Part shown: one piece after another, positions 60,057-64,000 of the stretch
Layout: every line of letters begins with the position of its first letter
Numbering within the stretch: the first letter of the stretch is position 1
Assembly: GCF_003148825.1 (NCBI RefSeq)
Contig: NZ_QGGZ01000006.1
Span: 372,001 to 436,000 of the forward strand
DNA: 64,000 bases
Direction of reading: 5' to 3'
Source of the DNA: Streptomyces sp. CG 926
Lineage (GTDB): Bacteria > Actinomycetota > Actinomycetes > Streptomycetales > Streptomycetaceae
Program-made: the position numbers and the translations under genes
The notes under the pieces: model-generated
The model's database searches: none
Seen by the model: the letters and a program-made list of their open reading frames with translations, nothing else
What the model was told of the DNA's origin: nothing

Positions 60057-61230
60057 GTACGGCCGTCACCGTCCCCGCGCCGACGGTCCGCCCGCCCTCG
60101 CGGATCGCGAAGCCGAGCCCCGACTCCAACGGGACGTCCCGGCCGAGCTCGACGGTCATCGTCACCGTCTCCCCGGGCCGGGCCACGGCGACCTCGCCCA
60201 GGTCCACGTCCCCCACCACATCGGCGGTACGGATGTAGAACTGCGGCCGGTAGCCGCTGGCGACCGGTGTCGTGCGGCCGCCCTCCCGCCCGGAGAGCAC
60301 GTACACCTGCGCCGTGAAGCGGCGCTGCGGTGTGACGCTGCCCGGCGCGGCCACCACGTGCCCACGGCGCACGCCGTCGCGCGGCACCCCGCGCAGCAGC
60401 AGCGCGACGTTGTCCCCGGCCTCGGCGGACTCCATCGGCTTGCCGAAGGTCTCCAGCCCGGTGACGACCGTCTCGGCCGGCTCGCCGTCACCGCCGAGGA
60501 CCGCCACGCGGTCCCCGAGGCGTACGGTGCCGCGCTCGACGGCCCCGGTCACCACGGTCCCGCGCCCGGTGATGGTCAGCACGTTCTCCACCGGCAGCAG
60601 GAACGGCGCGTCCGTGTAGCGCACCGGGGTCGGTACGTACGTGTCCACCGCGTCCAGCAGTGCCTGGATCGCCTCCGTCCACCGCGGGTCGCCCTCCAGC
60701 GCCCCGAGTCCGGAGACCCGTACGACCGGCGCGGCGTCACCGCCGTACCCGTGCGCGGTGAGCAGCTCGCGGACCTCCAGCTCGACCAGGTCGGTGAGCT
60801 CGGGGTCCCCGGCGTCGGCCTTGTTCAGCGCCACCACGATGTGGTCGACGCCGACCTGCCGGGCGAGGAGCACGTGCTCGGCGGTCTGGGGCATGACCCC
60901 GTCGAGCGCGGAGACGACGAGGATCGCGCCGTCGAGTTGGGCGGCGCCCGTGACCATGTTCTTGATGTAGTCGGCGTGCCCTGGCATGTCCACGTGGGCG
61001 TAGTGCCGGGTGTCGGTCTCGTACTCGACGTGCGTGAGGTTGATGGTGATGCCGCGCCGGGACTCCTCGGGGGCCCGGTCGATGCGGTCGAAGGGCACGA
61101 AGGAGGCGCCGCCGTGCTCGGCGAGGACCTTGGTGATGGCGGCGGTGAGGGTGGTCTTGCCGTGGTCGACGTGACCCATGGTGCCGATGTTGAGGTGCGG
61201 CTTGGTGCGCACGAAGGCCGTCTTGGCCAT
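60049..61230 (-). CDS. tuf3: divergent elongation factor Tu (tuf3-like)
   Basis: EF-Tu carries aminoacyl-tRNA to the ribosome with GTP. The 393-residue length and G motifs are intact: GHVDHGKTT (G1), RRGITI (G2), DMPGH (G3; the standard bacterial form is DCPGH) and NKAD (G4). The G5 region reads VRVSGLGALEG instead of the usual SAL. Many surface positions also differ from housekeeping EF-Tu (for example DGVMPQTAEHVLL, LTAHGYGGDAAPVV). This level of divergence fits the third Streptomyces EF-Tu, Tuf3, whose role is unclear. It is not beside rpsL/fusA, so it is not the main tuf1. Confidence 0.9.
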   Translation of the reverse strand: MAKTAFVRTKPHLNIGTMGHVDHGKTTLTAAITKVLAEHGGASFVPFDRIDRAPEESRRGITINLTHVEYETDTRHYAHVDMPGHADYIKNMVTGAAQLDGAILVVSALDGVMPQTAEHVLLARQVGVDHIVVALNKADAGDPELTDLVELEVRELLTAHGYGGDAAPVVRVSGLGALEGDPRWTEAIQALLDAVDTYVPTPVRYTDAPFLLPVENVLTITGRGTVVTGAVERGTVRLGDRVAVLGGDGEPAETVVTGLETFGKPMESAEAGDNVALLLRGVPRDGVRRGHVVAAPGSVTPQRRFTAQVYVLSGREGGRTTPVASGYRPQFYIRTADVVGDVDLGEVAVARPGETVTMTVELGRDVPLESGLGFAIREGGRTVGAGTVTAVLG

Positions 61231-61319
61231 GATTCATTCCCGTGTCTGGAAGCTGGAACGGGACCCCGAGAGCGAGCCGACCCTCCCCCTGCGGGGTCCG
61301 CCGGACGATCCGGGAAGGG

Positions 61320-61454
61320 TCAGCTTCGTGCGCCGTCGAATGCGGCGAGGACGGGTGCGAACGCGGTTGCGCCTGCGGGTGCTTCCGCGACGGCGGCAGC
61401 CTTCGGCGCGTCCGCGACCGCGGACCGCACTGCGAGGAAGGCATACCGGTTCAT
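61320..61454 (-). CDS. possible small protein
   Basis: A 44-residue frame, MNRYAFLAVRSAVADAPKAA and on, lies upstream of the EF-Tu gene on the same strand. An AGGA lies about 12 bp before its ATG. Third positions are less G/C-biased than neighbours (many GCA codons), so it may not be real. The rest of the gap 61231-61601 holds the EF-Tu leader and the tandem repeat at 61511-61561. Confidence 0.3.
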   Translation of the reverse strand: MNRYAFLAVRSAVADAPKAAAVAEAPAGATAFAPVLAAFDGARS

Positions 61455-61510
61455 GGCGCTGATCCTGCCGGACGGTCCGGGACCCGTCGAATGAATTTCG
61501 GCGTGGTCGC

Positions 61511-61561
61511 GGACACCTCGGGCGGACACCTCGGGCGGACACCCGGGGCGGACACCCGGGC
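61511..61561. repeat. 13-bp tandem repeat, four copies
   Basis: GGACACCTCGGGC (61511-61523 and 61524-61536, identical) is followed by GGACACCCGGGGC and GGACACCCGGGC. It lies 40 bp downstream of the AlkD-like gene's stop. Confidence 0.8.
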
Positions 61562-61601
61562 GGTCGACCGGGGCGGTCGGGTCGTCCCGTCCGGGAGACG
61601 G

Positions 61602-62339
61602 TCAGGAGGACGCGGGGGCCTGGGCCACGTTCCTGAGCGCCTCGTGTACGGACAGCGGGGCCAGGGAGCCGCGTTCGGCCTCGACGAAGGCGCGTACGGC
61701 TTCCGGGTCCGTCTTCGCGTACTCGCGCAGGGCCCAGCCGATGGCCTTGCGCACGAAGAAGTCCGGGTGGTCGGCCCGGCCGCGGCAGTAGCCGAAGAGC
61801 CGGCCGGTGTCGGTGGCGGACTTGAAGCGGAGCTGGTGGAGCAGTGCGGTGCGGGCGAGCCAGAGGTTCTCGTCCTCGATCCACTCGTCCATCGCGGCCG
61901 CGAGTTCGGGGTCGGCGGCCACCAACGGGCCGACCGTGTGCGCGGCCAGCAGGTCGACGGTGTCCCACCAGGGGACGGTGACGATCAGGTGCCGGACCAC
62001 CGGCAGGAAGCCGGAGGAGCAGCGGGCGACGTGCCGGCGCAGGTAGTCCACCGCGAAGTACTGGTACTCGCGCTCGGGAAGGAGCCAGCAGCGCAGTGCG
62101 AGCGCCGCACAGTCCGCCTCGGACGGTTTCGGAGTGTCCTTCGTCACGGTCCTCGACAGTTCCCGGCGCAGCGGGGTGGGGATGCCGAGGAAGGGCGCGA
62201 CGTCCTTCATGTAGGCGGTCATGGCCCGGGCCCGTACCGGATCGGCGGCGGCCGCGTACGCCTCCGGCAGCCGCTCCAGCAGGGTGTCCGCGAGCGCGCT
62301 GCGGGGAACTCGCGGGGGGCGCCGGTCGTTCGACTGCAT
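61602..62339 (-). CDS. DNA alkylation repair protein (AlkD-like)
   Basis: This 245-residue HEAT-repeat-like protein matches the AlkC/AlkD glycosylase family, which removes alkylated purines. It shows SGFLPVVRHLIVTVPWWDTVDLLAAH (the WWDTVD segment, about residues 120-126), MDEWIEDENLWLARTALLHQL and PDFFVRKAIGWALREYAKTDPE. ATG 62339 (MQSNDRRPPRVPR) was preferred; a start 21 bp upstream is possible. Confidence 0.9.
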   Translation of the reverse strand: MQSNDRRPPRVPRSALADTLLERLPEAYAAAADPVRARAMTAYMKDVAPFLGIPTPLRRELSRTVTKDTPKPSEADCAALALRCWLLPEREYQYFAVDYLRRHVARCSSGFLPVVRHLIVTVPWWDTVDLLAAHTVGPLVAADPELAAAMDEWIEDENLWLARTALLHQLRFKSATDTGRLFGYCRGRADHPDFFVRKAIGWALREYAKTDPEAVRAFVEAERGSLAPLSVHEALRNVAQAPASS

Positions 62340-62388
62340 GAGGCCCAGATTACGGCGCACCGCCGTATACGTGGGCTAGTCTCCCGGG

Positions 62389-63117
62389 ATGTCCCTCCTC
62401 CTCGCGCCGTGGACCCGGCTGTCGGTGCTCGTCGTGCTGCTCGCCGCGGCCGGCGTGTGCGTGCTGCTGTACGAGCCCCAGCGCATCCTCTCGGAGGGCT
62501 GGCCCCCGGGGCTTCCGGTGGGGACGGCGGTCCTGCTGTTCGCAGCCGCGTACGGTGTGTGCACGGCGGCCCTGGTGCCGCGACCCCTGCTCAATCTGGC
62601 CGCGGGAGCCGTCTTCGGGAGCCAGTTCGGCCTCGTCGCGGCGGTCGGCGGCACCGTGTTGGGCGGCGCCATCTCCTTCGGGCTGGGCCGGATCATGGGC
62701 CAGGAGGCTTTGCGGCCGTTCCTGCGCGGACGCTGGCTCCAGGCGGCCGACGGGCAGCTCAGCCGGCACGGCTTCCGCTCGATGCTCGCGGTCCGGCTCT
62801 TCCCCGGGCTGCCCTTCGTGGTGGCCAACTACTGCGCCGCGGTGTCGCGGTGCGGCTGGGGTCCCTTCCTCCTCGCGACGGCGATCGGGGTCGTCCCGAA
62901 CACCGCCGCGTACGTGATCGCCGGCGCGAGCGCCTCCTCGCCCGGATCGCCCGCGTTCCTCGTCTCGTTCGGCTTCATCGTCGTCTCGGTGGTGGGCGGC
63001 GCGGTCTTCGGTTGGCGCAAACGACACCGCCTGGCACCCCGTCGAACCGAGGATCGAGTACCCGAACTGGTGCCCCAGCACCCCCCTGTGGTCAGCGCCG
63101 CTTCGCACGGGCCCTAG
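62389..63117 (+). CDS. TVP38/TMEM64 (VTT) family membrane protein
   Basis: This 242-residue membrane protein has about six hydrophobic segments and the VTT/SNARE-associated core: VPRPLLNLAAGAVFG (about 63-77), GGAISFGLGRIMGQEALRPFLRGR, and LFPGLPFVVANYCAAVSRCGWGPFLLATAIGVVPNTAAYV. This family is related to DedA and thought to move lipids. It ends in a charged tail. It lies 48 bp upstream of uppP. Confidence 0.9.
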   Translation: MSLLLAPWTRLSVLVVLLAAAGVCVLLYEPQRILSEGWPPGLPVGTAVLLFAAAYGVCTAALVPRPLLNLAAGAVFGSQFGLVAAVGGTVLGGAISFGLGRIMGQEALRPFLRGRWLQAADGQLSRHGFRSMLAVRLFPGLPFVVANYCAAVSRCGWGPFLLATAIGVVPNTAAYVIAGASASSPGSPAFLVSFGFIVVSVVGGAVFGWRKRHRLAPRRTEDRVPELVPQHPPVVSAASHGP

Positions 63118-63165
63118 CATCGGACGCGAACTGCCCGACGATCACAAGGACGAGCGCACCCCGAC

Positions 63166-64000
63166 ATGAGCTGGTTCGAATCCCTAATCCTCGGTCTCGT
63201 CCAGGGGCTTACGGAGTTCCTCCCGATCTCCTCCAGCGCCCACCTGCGGCTGACCGCGGCGTTCGCCGGCTGGCACGACCCAGGAGCGGCCTTCACCGCG
63301 ATCACCCAGATCGGCACCGAGGCCGCCGTGCTGATCTACTTCCGCAAGGACATCGCGCGGATCGTCTCCACCTGGTTCCGCTCCTTGTTCGACAAGGCGC
63401 TGCGCTCCGAGCAGGACGCGAAGATGGGCTGGCTGGTGATCGTCGGCTCGATCCCGATCGGCGTCCTCGGTCTGGTCTTCAAGGACGCGATCGTGGGCCC
63501 GGCCCGCGACCTGCGGCTGACGGCCACCACCCTGATCCTCATGGGCATCGTGCTCGGCGTCGCCGACCGCCTGGCGGCCCGCGACGAGGAAGGCGGCAGG
63601 CACCGCGCGATCCGCGAGCGCAAGACGCTGCAGCAGCTGGGCGTCAAGGACGGTCTGATCTTCGGTGTCTGCCAGGCGATGGCCCTGATCCCCGGCGTCT
63701 CCCGGTCCGGCGCGACCATCTCCGGCGGTCTGCTGCTCGGCTTCACCCGTGAGGCCGCGGCCCGCTACTCCTTCCTCCTCGCGATCCCGGCCGTGCTGGC
63801 CTCGGGAGCGTTCGAGATCAAGGACGTCGTGGAGAACCCGGGGCACATCTCCTGGGGCCCGACGATCTTCGCCACGGTCATCGCCTTCTTCGTGGGCTAC
63901 GCCGTGATCGCGTGGTTCATGAAGTTCATCTCGACCAAGAGCTTCATGCCCTTCGTGATCTACCGGATCCTCCTGGGCATCCTGCTGTTCGCCCTGATCG
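63166..64000 (+). CDS. uppP: undecaprenyl-diphosphate phosphatase (3' end missing)
   Basis: UppP/BacA removes phosphate from undecaprenyl diphosphate, recycling the lipid carrier for peptidoglycan synthesis, and gives bacitracin tolerance. The visible 278 residues show QGLTEFLPISSSAHL (14-28), with the catalytic Glu, and a later GVSRSGATISGGLLLG (~180-195), plus about seven hydrophobic helices. The frame is intact to the window edge and close to the end of the usual length. ATG 63166 lies behind AAGGACGAG. Confidence 0.94.
   Translation, partial: MSWFESLILGLVQGLTEFLPISSSAHLRLTAAFAGWHDPGAAFTAITQIGTEAAVLIYFRKDIARIVSTWFRSLFDKALRSEQDAKMGWLVIVGSIPIGVLGLVFKDAIVGPARDLRLTATTLILMGIVLGVADRLAARDEEGGRHRAIRERKTLQQLGVKDGLIFGVCQAMALIPGVSRSGATISGGLLLGFTREAAARYSFLLAIPAVLASGAFEIKDVVENPGHISWGPTIFATVIAFFVGYAVIAWFMKFISTKSFMPFVIYRILLGILLFALI

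Overview
The window is a compact, very GC-rich chromosomal segment. Almost every codon ends in G or C, GTG/TTG starts are common, and many genes overlap by 4 or 8 bases. The gene content (MurT-GatD, tripeptidyl aminopeptidase next to a urease operon, an XRE/DUF397 pair beside an anti-sigma-type ATPase, mycothiol-dependent isomerase family, a divergent EF-Tu beside AlkD-like and UppP genes) points to Streptomyces or a close relative. From memory, gene order resembles the S. coelicolor SCO12xx-SCO13xx region (tap-urease, bio, purB, tuf3); I could not check this here. It looks like conserved chromosome. No prophage, insertion sequence, CRISPR array, tRNA or rRNA was seen.

Left part (1-9 kb): a cut-off GNAT acetyltransferase, an acyl-CoA dehydrogenase divergent from a TetR regulator with palindromes between them, peptide deformylase, the peptidoglycan-amidating pair murT-gatD, a group III phosphofructokinase, a CtaG-type membrane protein, and a PlsC-type acyltransferase. 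A REP-like intergenic repeat lies between the TetR gene and def and recurs after bioD.

9-23 kb: secreted tripeptidyl aminopeptidase Tap; a complete minus-strand urease operon ureABCFGD (no ureE); a VOC protein; a WhiJ-like module (histidine-kinase-type ATPase, XRE-DUF5753 regulator, DUF397 protein with a TTA codon); and the biotin genes, bioF divergent from bioB-bioA-bioD.

23-36 kb: two translationally coupled CNNM/CBS membrane proteins, an SGNH hydrolase, purB with a mismatch glycosylase gene that seems to begin at CTG, a decayed coding stretch ending in an ABC-ATPase tail, a ROK regulator, a secreted ricin-type lectin, a GntR/UTRA regulator divergent from an alpha/beta hydrolase with a DasR-like palindrome between them, and a Tat-exported PhoD phosphatase.

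36-50 kb: a membrane-anchored ACT-GNAT acetyltransferase, a DUF885 metallopeptidase-like protein, rhodanese, an Lrp/AsnC regulator, the SbcCD nuclease, a YigZ/IMPACT protein, a CoA-binding protein, an XRE-cupin regulator divergent from an EamA transporter, a hexapeptide acyltransferase with a repeat-built tail, and a gamma-carbonic anhydrase-like protein.

50-64 kb: a mycothiol-dependent isomerase family protein; a GH3 glucosidase-DedA-ankyrin gene row; a hotdog protein; a Pro/Gln-rich membrane protein; an MFS transporter; a spermidine-synthase-like protein; a patatin-like lipase; a third-type EF-Tu (tuf3-like); an AlkD-like glycosylase; a TVP38/VTT protein; and uppP, cut by the right edge. 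Several genes serve the envelope (murT, gatD, uppP, plsC-like, DedA) or genome maintenance (sbcCD, mug, alkD-like).
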